Part shown: in pieces, positions 53,718-62,892 of the stretch | How the letters are laid out: each line of letters starts with the position of its first letter | Numbering within the stretch: the stretch's first letter is position 1 | Assembly: GCF_018598175.1 (NCBI RefSeq) | Contig: NZ_JAHESE010000001.1 | Coordinates: forward strand, 1 to 64,000 | Length of the DNA stretch: 64,000 nucleotides | Direction of reading: 5' to 3' | From: Dawidia cretensis | GTDB taxonomy: Bacteria > Bacteroidota > Bacteroidia > Cytophagales > Cyclobacteriaceae | Position numbers and translations under genes: made by a program | The notes under the pieces: model-generated | Database searches by the model: none | Told to the model about the DNA's origin: nothing | The model's input: only the letters and a program-made list of their open reading frames with translations

Positions 53718-55703
53718 TTAAGGATGAATGGATTTCTTAACTACGACAAAGCCACCCGGCTTCACCAGGCTCACCTCGGCCGCACCCGGCGCAACCTCCA
53801 GCGTAAGCGTCTTACTTTCCCCGGGCTTTAACATGTCAATCGCAGCAGACTTACTACCGCATTGCACGGTATAGTTGCGCAGCGTATAGCGCGGAAAATC
53901 GTTGCGTGCCGTGACGGTAACCGCCACTTGCTTATCCGACACCTTTACCGCGAGGGTGGCCGGCGCAAATTCTTCCTGCCATGTCAGGTACATGCCCCGG
54001 AGGTCGCGCTCGGGCGAGATTAACCCCCACGGCCGGTAGCCATTGGGATTGGTGCCGGGGAAACGGCTCATGTAATCGTTAAACGTCCAGACCGACGCGC
54101 CCACCAGGAAATCGCACTGCCGAAAATCCTGCATAGCCTTCTGCAAATGCCGCACACGGTCCTGTTCATCCTTGACACCATCGGTGCGCAGACCGAACTC
54201 GCTTATATATACCGGCTTGTTCGGATATAAGGCATGGATATGCTTCAAATTCTTTAAATGGTCGCCATAAATATTGGCGCTCACAAAGTCCACATATTGC
54301 GACGCTTCGTCTTCCGGCTTCTGAATGATGTCGCGAAACACAAACATGCTGGCAAACGTCACGAGCCGCGAGGCATCGATCGACTTGACATAGGCGTACA
54401 TATCCTTTGTCCACGCCTGTCCCTCGGGTTTATGGGAGTGATATTCGTTTCCTACGCTCCAGGCAATGACCGAGGGATGGTTCCAATCACGTTCCATCAT
54501 CTCACGCAACTGCGCCTGGTACCGTGCGCGCATGGCTGGATCTGCCATTTGCTTTGGCGTCAACTGCCAGTTGCCCGCTTCGGCAATGATCAGCAGACCG
54601 TGGGCATCCGCCCAATCCAGCAACTGGGTCGACACAGGATAGTGGCTGATCCGCGACAGCTCCATGCTCCCGTTTTTGATCAACGTCAGATCTTTCTCCA
54701 ATACTATTGTGGGATCCATCGAGCCATAGCCCGGATAGTCGAGCGGCCGGTTGCAGCCACCCATGCGAATAGGCTCTCCGTTCAATAATAACTGCGTGCC
54801 CTGCACGGCCACCTGGCGAATACCAAACATGCGCGACAAGGTATCCGCACCGGTCACCACCTCGGCTTTATACAACACGGGGTCGTCGGGGTACCACAGC
54901 TTCACTTCCTTCGCAGGTACCACAGCTTCTGCCTGCACAACCGTTGTCGCACCCGCCGGTATTTCCGGCACCTTTACCGCGATCTTGACCGGCACCTTAT
55001 CGACCCCGCGATACAACGTCACTTGCACGGCCGGTTTCGCCACGCGACCGCTGGCATTCCGTACGTGTACTGCCAACGCTACTTTCGCCGTCTTCCTGGT
55101 CAAATCCGGGTCGGCTGTAATTTTTACATTCTGTACATATACCTCCGGCCGCACAACAACATACACTTCGCGTGTAATGCCGCCGTAGTTAATCCACGGA
55201 AACAGCTGGCCCGTATTTTCATCCGTATCTGGAATACGTGTCTTCGCGCCGGGAATGGTCGTTGTATCCCAGGCATTGTTCACTTGTAACGCCAGTGTAT
55301 TCTCACCTTTCAACGCCTCCGTAATATCCAATTCAAACGGCGTGTAGCCCCCTTCGTGTGCGCCTACCTGCTGACCGTTCAGCCATGCCTGAGCCTTATA
55401 GAACACCGCCTCAAAGCGCAGGTATGCGCGATGCCCTGCCGGTACGGCGGCGTGCTGAAATTTCTTTACATACCATGCCGTGCCGGTATAGAGCATATAC
55501 CGTGGATCCACGGAAAAACAATGTGGCACCGTTACCTTGTCCCACCGGGTCAATGGAAAATCGGGGCCATACCATGCGTGAGCTTCCCCCACGTGTACCG
55601 GGTCCAGCGCAAAGCTCCACTGCCCGTGCAAGGCGGTACGCTGTTGGGCCAGCAGACAAACCGGTAGACAACAAAAGACGATCAATAAATACCTAAGCTT
55701 CAT
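53718..55703 (-). CDS. Glycoside hydrolase family 2 enzyme
   Basis: 661 residues with a signal peptide (LLIVFCCLPVCLLAQ). The GH2 sugar-binding domain (about 22-195: WYVKKFQHAAVPAGHRAYLRFEA, FYKAQAWLNGQQVGAHEGGY), immunoglobulin-like domain and TIM barrel are in order. The acid/base Glu in SVGNEYHSH (near 418) and nucleophile Glu in VYISEFGLRT (near 503) are present. It is a periplasmic exo-enzyme; beta-galactosidase, beta-glucuronidase or beta-galacturonidase cannot be separated here. It overlaps the esterase gene by 4 nt. Confidence 0.92.
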   Translation of the reverse strand: MKLRYLLIVFCCLPVCLLAQQRTALHGQWSFALDPVHVGEAHAWYGPDFPLTRWDKVTVPHCFSVDPRYMLYTGTAWYVKKFQHAAVPAGHRAYLRFEAVFYKAQAWLNGQQVGAHEGGYTPFELDITEALKGENTLALQVNNAWDTTTIPGAKTRIPDTDENTGQLFPWINYGGITREVYVVVRPEVYVQNVKITADPDLTRKTAKVALAVHVRNASGRVAKPAVQVTLYRGVDKVPVKIAVKVPEIPAGATTVVQAEAVVPAKEVKLWYPDDPVLYKAEVVTGADTLSRMFGIRQVAVQGTQLLLNGEPIRMGGCNRPLDYPGYGSMDPTIVLEKDLTLIKNGSMELSRISHYPVSTQLLDWADAHGLLIIAEAGNWQLTPKQMADPAMRARYQAQLREMMERDWNHPSVIAWSVGNEYHSHKPEGQAWTKDMYAYVKSIDASRLVTFASMFVFRDIIQKPEDEASQYVDFVSANIYGDHLKNLKHIHALYPNKPVYISEFGLRTDGVKDEQDRVRHLQKAMQDFRQCDFLVGASVWTFNDYMSRFPGTNPNGYRPWGLISPERDLRGMYLTWQEEFAPATLAVKVSDKQVAVTVTARNDFPRYTLRNYTVQCGSKSAAIDMLKPGESKTLTLEVAPGAAEVSLVKPGGFVVVKKSIHP

Positions 55704-56515
55704 GGACGATAATTGTTTACGAGGGCGTCCGCGACCGCGGTGCCGATATGATTTAAACCTGTTTGATTATAATGAATGGCGTCGTGCATCCACCCTTTGT
55801 CTGCAAAAGATGTGGTGCCGCGGTACACAACCTGTGTATGGCGATCCGCAGCAGCCACTGCCTCTTGTTCCTGACGAACGGCGTCAAAGCCTGTTCGCGG
55901 ATGACCGGTATAATACCCGGTCTGCACAATATAAAAAGGAAGCTCTTTCCCAAACGCTTCGCGAAACCGTGCAATAACACCTTCCAATGCTTGCCGGTAA
56001 CGCTCCGCAGTAAGCTTCCCGTCGTTGATAGCATTTGCGTCACGCTCACCTTGCACCCAGATAATTCCTTGCAGGTGCTTACCCGTTTTGCGCTCCGCGG
56101 CCAGTACCTTCTGAATGGCGAACGGCATCAATAACAAACGCCCCTGCATATCCCACGTGCCGTAGTCGTTAAGCTCGGCCAGTTGATGACACGAGCTTCC
56201 ACCCCGGGCGGCCGCGATCAACACTACCGGCTTACCAGTACGCCGATACAACGTTTCCGCTAGTACCGGCGCCAGGCTGCCGGTATGTGCACGTTGAAAA
56301 TGTAGCTCGTCTTGCCCAAACGGATCTTTCAACGCCACCAACACATCGTGGGTCGCAACATATTCCCACGCCGAACCGGCCGAGCAAACGGGGGACAAGG
56401 CGCTATCACCCTGCCCCACCGCATTGCTTTGACCTGCCAGCAGGTATAGCTGCAGGTCCTGGGCATAGCCCAACCCTACCATATGCAAAACCCAAAGTGT
56501 GAAAAGTATCCGCAT
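55700..56515 (-). CDS. Sialate O-acetylesterase-like SGNH hydrolase (carbohydrate esterase)
   Basis: 271 residues from the ATG at 56515 (MRILFTLWVL), with a signal peptide ending GLGYA. The SGNH catalytic elements are visible: nucleophile Ser30 in LAGQSNAVGQ, the oxyanion region IAAARGGSSCHQL, IIWVQGERDAN and the catalytic Asp-His in WMHDAIHYNQTG. It removes acyl groups (acetyl or similar) from glycans, clearing the way for the GH2 enzyme encoded immediately downstream with a 4-nt overlap. It follows susD by 12 nt. Confidence 0.88.
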   Translation of the reverse strand: MRILFTLWVLHMVGLGYAQDLQLYLLAGQSNAVGQGDSALSPVCSAGSAWEYVATHDVLVALKDPFGQDELHFQRAHTGSLAPVLAETLYRRTGKPVVLIAAARGGSSCHQLAELNDYGTWDMQGRLLLMPFAIQKVLAAERKTGKHLQGIIWVQGERDANAINDGKLTAERYRQALEGVIARFREAFGKELPFYIVQTGYYTGHPRTGFDAVRQEQEAVAAADRHTQVVYRGTTSFADKGWMHDAIHYNQTGLNHIGTAVADALVNNYRP

Positions 56516-56527
56516 GCGCTGCACCTC

Positions 56528-58039
56528 TTATTTCCAGGGATCGTTTTGCTCCAACTGTGTATTGGCATTGATCTCATCCTGTGGGATCGGGAAATACCGG
56601 TGCCTGGCCTCCGGATGTCGCTCGGCATAGACACTGTTGACCGCATTCGGTATCACATCCAGGAACGTGTTCGTACGCGTCAGGTCATACCAGCGGTCAC
56701 CCTCGGCGAAAAACTCCCACGAACGCTCCTGCAATACAGCGTCGATAAAATCAGGCAAGCTCATACCCGCGGGCAGATCATCGATCATCGCCCGTGCGCG
56801 AACAGCATTAATATAGTCATACGCCTTTTGCGTGGCCCCCTGTTGATTGCGCGCCTCGGCTTCTGCCGCCATGAGGTATACATCCGCCATGCGCAAAATG
56901 GGAATATTGTTGGTCGTGGCACCCGTCGGCGATACCGGGTCCTGGTATTTCTTTACCAACACTGCATCCTTGGTGATGGGCGTAATATCCTTCTGGTGCA
57001 CAATGGCACCATTTGACTTCACGAACACCGTGTCCAGCATACCTCGCCGACGGTCGTTCGGATCGAACGAGTTAAAGAAAGCCTGGTAGGCAAAGAAAGA
57101 GCCATAGGTAGTCTTACCATACGCGGGCGCCGCATTGCCCGGAGGGCCACAGAGACCGCTCATTTGGTGCGACTTCGACGACGTAGATCCTGACACCGAA
57201 TTGATCGACTCTGCTTCGTACGCAAAGATATTTTCCACGCGTGCGATATCTTCCTTCGCCACATCGTATATATCCCGCACGCTATCCATCAGCGTAAGAT
57301 AGCCATTCGTCATAACAGCCTCTGATTTTGCCAGCGACATAGCCCAGTCTTCATTATACAGGGCGGCCTTTGCATACAGCGCCAACGCCGCCTGCCTGGA
57401 AGGACGACCCTTCACCAACCCTGCCGAATGCTCGGGCAACCTGGCCACCGCGGAATCCAGGTCGCTATAAATTTGTTTATACACATCGGCCTTTGCGCTT
57501 TTGCCCACATAGGCATTGGCCTCCACGTCGCTGGCCTTTGTCTTCACCACGACATCGCCAAAGTTTTTAGTAACCGTCCAGTGGTAAAAGGCCCGGAGGA
57601 AATACGCCTCACCCATGATCTCGTTCTTTCGCGCGGCGTCCATTTGTGTGCTCTGTACCCGCTCGATCACCCAGTTGCATTTCTCAATACCGTCATAGGA
57701 CGATGCCCAGATTTGCTGCGGCGACTCGTTCACGCGACCGGCCGTGCGCTGTGCTGTATAGCTGGCATCGTACGAAAACAACGTCAGCGAATTGCGCGAC
57801 ACCGCAATGCGCGGATAGGTTTGATCCGCACTCAAGTCCGACGACAGCAACGCTGCCGGCCCGCCGTACATATCCGAAATAGGATCGTAGGCCGCCGCAA
57901 TGGCCGCCTCGGCATCCGACGCCGTCTTATAAAAATTCTCCGTATAGATGGAAGAATAAACCTCCTCTTCCAGCTCACACGACACGAGCGCCAGCGCCAC
58001 GCTGCCGGTGAGAAGAAAAGCTTTGAGAATATTGTTCAT
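56528..58039 (-). CDS. SusD/RagB-family glycan-binding lipoprotein
   Basis: 503 residues. The signal FLLTGSVALALVSC has its lipobox cysteine at residue 21. The classical SusD architecture is seen: YTENFYKTASDAEAAIAAAYDPI, the TPR-like helices GEAYFLRAFYHWTVTKNFGDVVV and LALYAKAALYNEDW, and the C-terminal ILRMADVYLMAAEAEAR, VLQERSWEFFAEGDRWYDLTR, PIPQDEINAN. It binds the target glycan at the cell surface above SusC, 33 nt after the susC stop. Confidence 0.95.
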   Translation of the reverse strand: MNNILKAFLLTGSVALALVSCELEEEVYSSIYTENFYKTASDAEAAIAAAYDPISDMYGGPAALLSSDLSADQTYPRIAVSRNSLTLFSYDASYTAQRTAGRVNESPQQIWASSYDGIEKCNWVIERVQSTQMDAARKNEIMGEAYFLRAFYHWTVTKNFGDVVVKTKASDVEANAYVGKSAKADVYKQIYSDLDSAVARLPEHSAGLVKGRPSRQAALALYAKAALYNEDWAMSLAKSEAVMTNGYLTLMDSVRDIYDVAKEDIARVENIFAYEAESINSVSGSTSSKSHQMSGLCGPPGNAAPAYGKTTYGSFFAYQAFFNSFDPNDRRRGMLDTVFVKSNGAIVHQKDITPITKDAVLVKKYQDPVSPTGATTNNIPILRMADVYLMAAEAEARNQQGATQKAYDYINAVRARAMIDDLPAGMSLPDFIDAVLQERSWEFFAEGDRWYDLTRTNTFLDVIPNAVNSVYAERHPEARHRYFPIPQDEINANTQLEQNDPWK

Positions 58040-58072
58040 ATAGCTTTTGTTGAATGTTCTGGTTGCTTTCGA

Positions 58073-61000
58073 TTAGAATGTTACCTGTATGCCACCCAGG
58101 AACGATTTTGACGATGGGTATACGAAGTTGTCAATACCGATCGCGGTGTTTTGCCCGGCATACGTATTTACTTCCGGATCATAACCTGAGTAGTTCGTGA
58201 CAGTAAACAAGTTGTTTGCACTGACATAGATGCGCGCCCGGTTAACCCCTTTGATCTGGGGCAACACATACCCCAGCGTTACGTTCTTGCAACGCAGGTA
58301 GGATCCGTCTTCAATAAACCGGTCTGTGATCGGCAAGCGACCGGCCTGCAGGGCACCTGCATATTCATTGTTAGGATTCTCCGGCGTCCAGCGGTTTACC
58401 GTACCTTGCAGCAGATTGCGCTGGCCCAGCGGGTTTTCAAAAGAAGCACGGCTTACATTATATACGTCATTGCCATAGGTGCCCGACAGAAATACGCTCA
58501 GATCAAAACTTTTATACGCCAGGCTGGTAGAAAAACCAAAGATAAAATCCGGATTTGGGTTGCCGGTAATAACCTGGTCACCCGCGGTGATTACATTGTT
58601 CTGATCATAGTCTTGCACCTTTGTGCCGCCAATGCGGCCGTCGGCACCGGGTATAATCGTCTCACCCGTCTGGTAGATGCCGTCAAACAGGTATGTCTTG
58701 AAAACCCCCAGCGGCTGGCCCACCTTCAGCAAGGTATAGTTGGTAATGAATCGCTCTTGTGTAACGCCACCGTCGATATCTGTTACCTTATTGCGGTTGG
58801 CCGTAAAGTTGGCCGACACGTTCCATTTCAGATCACCGTCCAGAATACGGGCATTCGCCGAAAGCTCCAACCCTTTGTTTTCAATACCGCCCAGGTTGGT
58901 CATGATCGTGCCATAACCCGACGACAGCGGCAGCGTCTTCTCATACAGCAAGTCCGTTGTTTTCTTTCTATATACCTCTACAGTCAGGTTCAACCAGTTA
59001 TTGAACAGGCTTATGTCCAACGCCAGGTTGGCTTGCAGCGACTTCTCCCACCGCAGATCGGGGTTCGAAAGTCCCAGCGGGCTAATGCCTTTCACATAGG
59101 TGTGATTGAGCTGGTAATCACTGCCCGGTCCTTGCAACGGCAAGGACTTATACGGATCGATCGCGCCGGCATTTCCGGTGAGTCCATAGCTGCCGCGCAA
59201 CTTCAGATCGGTGATCGCCGGAATAGCCTGCATAAAATCTTCTTCAATGATCCGCCACCCGAAGGATGCCGCCGGGAAGAAACCATATTTATAGTTCTCC
59301 CCAAACTTGCTCGAGCCATCCACCCGGGCCGTCACGTCAAAGAAATACTTGTCTTTAAACCCGTAGTTGATACGGCCCATGTACGAGTCCAGGCGCTCTT
59401 TCGTCCGTTTGCTGGAAGTCGACACACTCGTCGCCAGCTGCAAGGCCTCGTCTGTCGTTGCATCGTTCGGAAATCCGTTGCCGATCGTAAAGTTCTCACG
59501 GTACTGGGTTGACTGCGTGGCGAACACCCCCGTGAACTTTAAGGTGTGCGCTTCGGCTATGCGCCGCGCATACGTCAGGATGCTTTCGTGCAGCAGCATG
59601 ACGTTATTTGTATTAGTCTTCTTCGCACTGCCCGAGCTGGCATTCAGGTCCTTCGTGGCGATGATATACCGCGGTGAATAATAATCGCGCAGACCGCTTT
59701 GCATGTCTATGTTAAAGGACGCGCGGTACGTCAGGCCTTTGGCGAGCATCGCTTCGCCGTATACATTGCCCAGCATACGCTGGATCTTGTCTTCATTTTT
59801 TACCGATGCAAGGCCCAGCGGGTTCGTCACTTCCCGGTAACGGCCGTCGCGCTGTTCGGCAAACGGGAACAGCGTGCCATCGTCACGGTAGGGTTTCAGT
59901 GTAGGGGGTGCGCCGATGGCTGCTCCCACAATGCTGGCCGTCACGACATCCGCATTTCCAACGTCCTGGGTACCCGTGGGAATGCCCTGGCTGATGGTAT
60001 TGCTGCCCATGATGCTCGTTCCGATCTTCACGCGGTCGCTGACCCGGTGGTCCATGTTCAGCCGCAGTGAATACCGTTTAAACCCCGAGTTGATGATGAT
60101 TCCGTCCTGATCAAAATAGTTGGTCGACAGTGCCAACTGTGTCTTTTCACTACCGCCGTTTACGGAAATCTGATGGCTTTGCATGGGGGCCGCGCGGAAG
60201 ATCATATCCTGCCAGTCCATGCCTTCTCCTTCCGCGGCGGGGTCTGCATAGATCGCAGTCTTGTAAACATCGTTTTCCAATTGCGCGAACTCCGCGGCAT
60301 TCAGCACATCCAGTTTTTTCCGAACCTCCTGCACGCCGTAGTAACCGTCGTAGGTCACCCGCGTAGAGCCAGCCTTGCCACGTTTTGTAGTAATCAGTAC
60401 CACGCCGTTCGCACCACGCGCGCCATAGATCGCCGTCGCCGACGCGTCTTTTAAGATATCGACCGACTCGATGTCATTGGGGTTGATCATCGACAGCGGG
60501 CTCACATCCGTAATACCCCCGGTATTGGAAATCTGTATACCGTCGACTACGTACAAGGGCTCAGACGTACCGTTGATGGAGTTTGTACCGCGGATGCGGA
60601 CGCTGATGTTACCCCCCGGCGCGGCCGAGTTTTGCGTAATCTGCACGCCCGCCACACGCGCCTGCAGACCTTGCGCGACGTTGGTCACGGGAGTTTGTAC
60701 AATGTCATCTGACTTGACCGAAGCGATAGAGCCCGTAGTCTCGATTTTCCGCTGCGTGCCGTACCCAACCACAACCACTTCGTTCAGCGTCTCGATGTCG
60801 GCGCCCAGCACGACGTCGATCACAGTACGTTGGCCGATCGTAATTTCCTGTGCGGTATATCCGATAAAGGAGAATACCAGTACCTCTTCCGGGTTTACGC
60901 CTTGCAATACATATTCGCCATTGGCGTCGGAGTTGGTGCCCCGCGACGATCCTTTTACAACGATGTTCACGCCGGGCAGCGCTTCCCCCGTCTCCGCACT

Positions 61001-61111
61001 CACCTTCCCCTGCACCGTAGCCCCCTGACCGTAGACGGAGCCAGGGCTGGCCAGAAAATAAAGCAGGAACCCGAGTAACAGGACCTGCAGTTTCGTAGAG
61101 TTATTTCTCAT
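58073..61111 (-). CDS. SusC/RagA-family TonB-dependent glycan transporter
   Basis: 1012 residues. A signal peptide (LLYFLASPGSVYGQ) leads into the carboxypeptidase-like domain (ATVQGKVSAETGEALPGVNIVV, FIGYTAQEITIG), plug (LNEVVVVGYGTQRKIETTGS, VRIRGTNSINGTSEPLYVVDGIQ, DILKDASATAIYGARGANGV) and barrel ending GGIQVTF. It is the first gene of the seven-gene polysaccharide operon. A divergent zinc-ribbon LacI regulator starts 237 nt upstream, and AACCGGTT palindromic elements lie in between. Confidence 0.96.
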   Translation of the reverse strand: MRNNSTKLQVLLLGFLLYFLASPGSVYGQGATVQGKVSAETGEALPGVNIVVKGSSRGTNSDANGEYVLQGVNPEEVLVFSFIGYTAQEITIGQRTVIDVVLGADIETLNEVVVVGYGTQRKIETTGSIASVKSDDIVQTPVTNVAQGLQARVAGVQITQNSAAPGGNISVRIRGTNSINGTSEPLYVVDGIQISNTGGITDVSPLSMINPNDIESVDILKDASATAIYGARGANGVVLITTKRGKAGSTRVTYDGYYGVQEVRKKLDVLNAAEFAQLENDVYKTAIYADPAAEGEGMDWQDMIFRAAPMQSHQISVNGGSEKTQLALSTNYFDQDGIIINSGFKRYSLRLNMDHRVSDRVKIGTSIMGSNTISQGIPTGTQDVGNADVVTASIVGAAIGAPPTLKPYRDDGTLFPFAEQRDGRYREVTNPLGLASVKNEDKIQRMLGNVYGEAMLAKGLTYRASFNIDMQSGLRDYYSPRYIIATKDLNASSGSAKKTNTNNVMLLHESILTYARRIAEAHTLKFTGVFATQSTQYRENFTIGNGFPNDATTDEALQLATSVSTSSKRTKERLDSYMGRINYGFKDKYFFDVTARVDGSSKFGENYKYGFFPAASFGWRIIEEDFMQAIPAITDLKLRGSYGLTGNAGAIDPYKSLPLQGPGSDYQLNHTYVKGISPLGLSNPDLRWEKSLQANLALDISLFNNWLNLTVEVYRKKTTDLLYEKTLPLSSGYGTIMTNLGGIENKGLELSANARILDGDLKWNVSANFTANRNKVTDIDGGVTQERFITNYTLLKVGQPLGVFKTYLFDGIYQTGETIIPGADGRIGGTKVQDYDQNNVITAGDQVITGNPNPDFIFGFSTSLAYKSFDLSVFLSGTYGNDVYNVSRASFENPLGQRNLLQGTVNRWTPENPNNEYAGALQAGRLPITDRFIEDGSYLRCKNVTLGYVLPQIKGVNRARIYVSANNLFTVTNYSGYDPEVNTYAGQNTAIGIDNFVYPSSKSFLGGIQVTF

Positions 61112-61156
61112 AGGTGTGTTAGTTTGTGACTGGAAAAGTAACGGATGTCTTTAAAA

Positions 61157-61210
61157 AACCGGTTGCTAACGATTGAAACAGGCCTTCAGAAACTATCGAG
61201 ACCGGTTGCG
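61157..61210. promoter_or_regulatory. Candidate LacI-family operators between susC and the regulator gene
   Basis: AACCGGTT (61157-61164) is a perfect palindrome with the central CG typical of LacI-family sites. A related ACCGGTTGCG occurs at 61201-61210. Both share ACCGGTTGC. They lie 45-100 nt upstream of susC and 140-190 nt upstream of the regulator's ATG. Confidence 0.5.
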
Positions 61211-61348
61211 AAAGCGCTCCCGGTAGTTTTCGGAATCGTTACCGTGGTAAAAATTTCAATCGATGGCGGCATTCCGAAGCCGAAATTTTTTCGCTACTTT
61301 TCAAGATGGATGACTACAGATCCTGGTCCTCCGAGCCTAAATCTGATC

Positions 61349-62527
61349 ATGGTCAAGTGCATTAAATGTGGGGATGTGGATGCCATTGCAAAAGCAGGCA
61401 TCGTGCGCGGCAAACAACGGTACTACTGTAAGCGCTGCGACTGCTATTTCAGTCAGCCGGCCGGCGCGGAGCCCGAGACACCCACCCTACACCGCCGTCA
61501 CCAGACCACTATCATGGACATTGCCAGCGCGCTGAACATCTCGAAGTCTACCGTATCGCGCGCATTGCAAGGCCACTCCGACATCAACGCCAACACCCGC
61601 AAGGCTGTCCTCGACATGGCCCTGCAGCTGGACTATCAACCCAACTTGCTGGCCCTGGGCCTCGCCAGGAGCCGCAGCTATACCCTTGGCATTATCGTGC
61701 CCGAGTTTATCAACAGCTTCTTTCCCTATATTATTATTGGCGCGCAGCAAGTCGCCAACCCCGCGGGCTACCACGTCATCATCTGCCAAAGCAACGAGTC
61801 GCTCGAAACCGAGATCGCCAACACGCAGGTGCTACTGGCCAGCCGTGTAGACGGCGTCATCGCCTCCGTCACCGGTGAAACCAAGACTCTCGAGCATTTT
61901 GGTAAATTTCAAAAGGCAGGTATCCCGCTCGTGATGTTTAATCGCATCTGCGAAGGGCTCGATGTTTCCAAAGTGCTGGTCGACGACCATGACGGCGCCT
62001 ATAAAGGTGTGACGCATCTCATCCAGCAAGGATGCCGCCGCATTGCCCACCTGGCCGGCCCGCAAAACCTACAGATCGGACGCGAGCGCCTGCAAGGATA
62101 CCTCGACGCACTGCACGACCACAACCTGCCGGTCGACGAAGAATTGATTGTATACTACGATCTCAGCAAAGCAAGCGCAGAAGCCTGCGCAAGACGGCTG
62201 CTCGATCTGCCGCAACCACCCGATGCCATCTTTGCCGTCAATGACCCCGCAGCCATCCAGGTCATTCTCACAGCCAAAAGCCGCAACATTCGTATACCTG
62301 CCGAGCTGGCGGTGGTCGGCTTTAGTAACGAGCCTACGTCAGCGCTCATCGACCCCGCGCTGACTACCCTCGCGCAACCGCTCGATGAGATTGGCAAGAC
62401 TGCCGTGCAATTCTTATTACAGGAGATCGAGCAGGAAGAAGGTCCCTTTGTTCCCATACAGCGCGTACTAAAAACCGAGCTGATCATCCGCGCATCGTCA
62501 TTGCGCACGAAGGCTTTTGCTTCCTGA
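61349..62527 (+). CDS. LacI-family transcriptional regulator with N-terminal zinc ribbon
   Basis: 392 residues from the ATG at 61349 (MVKCIKCGD); upstream ATGs at 61145 and 61310 would run through the operator region. Residues 1-36 form a CxxC-CxxC zinc ribbon (Cys4, Cys7, Cys27, Cys30; GIVRGKQRYYCKRC) like that at the N-terminus of IS1/IS1595-type transposases. The LacI helix-turn-helix follows (TIMDIASALNISKSTVSRALQG), then the periplasmic-binding-like effector domain (TLGIIVPEFINSFF, VDGVIASV, FAVNDPAAIQVI, VVGFSNEPTSALIDPALTTL). It lies divergent from the polysaccharide operon and is its likely repressor or activator. Confidence 0.9.
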   Translation: MVKCIKCGDVDAIAKAGIVRGKQRYYCKRCDCYFSQPAGAEPETPTLHRRHQTTIMDIASALNISKSTVSRALQGHSDINANTRKAVLDMALQLDYQPNLLALGLARSRSYTLGIIVPEFINSFFPYIIIGAQQVANPAGYHVIICQSNESLETEIANTQVLLASRVDGVIASVTGETKTLEHFGKFQKAGIPLVMFNRICEGLDVSKVLVDDHDGAYKGVTHLIQQGCRRIAHLAGPQNLQIGRERLQGYLDALHDHNLPVDEELIVYYDLSKASAEACARRLLDLPQPPDAIFAVNDPAAIQVILTAKSRNIRIPAELAVVGFSNEPTSALIDPALTTLAQPLDEIGKTAVQFLLQEIEQEEGPFVPIQRVLKTELIIRASSLRTKAFAS

Positions 62528-62682
62528 TCACATCGCTTCCGCCATCCGCAAGCGTGCAGACATTGACCGGCTACGGACATCCGTTGCGGTACACACATGA
62601 ATTAACGCGAAAGAATGGCCTATTTTCGTATGGCATAAGGATTGTTGTCGGCTTTCTGTAGCGACCAAAACGGCCGACGCCC

Positions 62683-62886
62683 ATGAAAAAGATTGATATT
62701 CTGAACTTCATCACCAGCTTCCGCAAGGCCCCCAACGATATCAAAACGTATCAGGAACTACTCGCCCACCTGGGTGCTGAAAACGAAGCGATCATGAGTC
62801 AGATGCTGCAAGAGCTGCAACAAAGTCGCGTCATCCGCGAGGTAGAAGCGTCCGGCGAAAAGAGCTATCAGGTTATCGCCCGGTAA
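62683..62886 (+). CDS. Small winged-helix-like hypothetical protein
   Basis: 67 residues. It is helical, with a turn and a short basic end (TYQELLAHLGAENEAIMSQMLQEL, VIREVEASGEKSYQV) that suggest a small winged helix. No catalytic motif. Its function is not recognised. The start is the ATG at 62683. Confidence 0.55.
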   Translation: MKKIDILNFITSFRKAPNDIKTYQELLAHLGAENEAIMSQMLQELQQSRVIREVEASGEKSYQVIAR

Positions 62887-62892
62887 GCATCA

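Noticed and set aside
58406-59512. 368-codon forward frame opposite susC
   Set aside because: The reverse-strand SusC barrel is intact and conserved here; the forward frame has no recognisable features.
61145-61348. N-terminal extension of the LacI regulator from the ATG at 61145
   Set aside because: It would translate through the candidate operators and adds 68 residues without a domain; the ATG at 61349 begins directly at the zinc ribbon.
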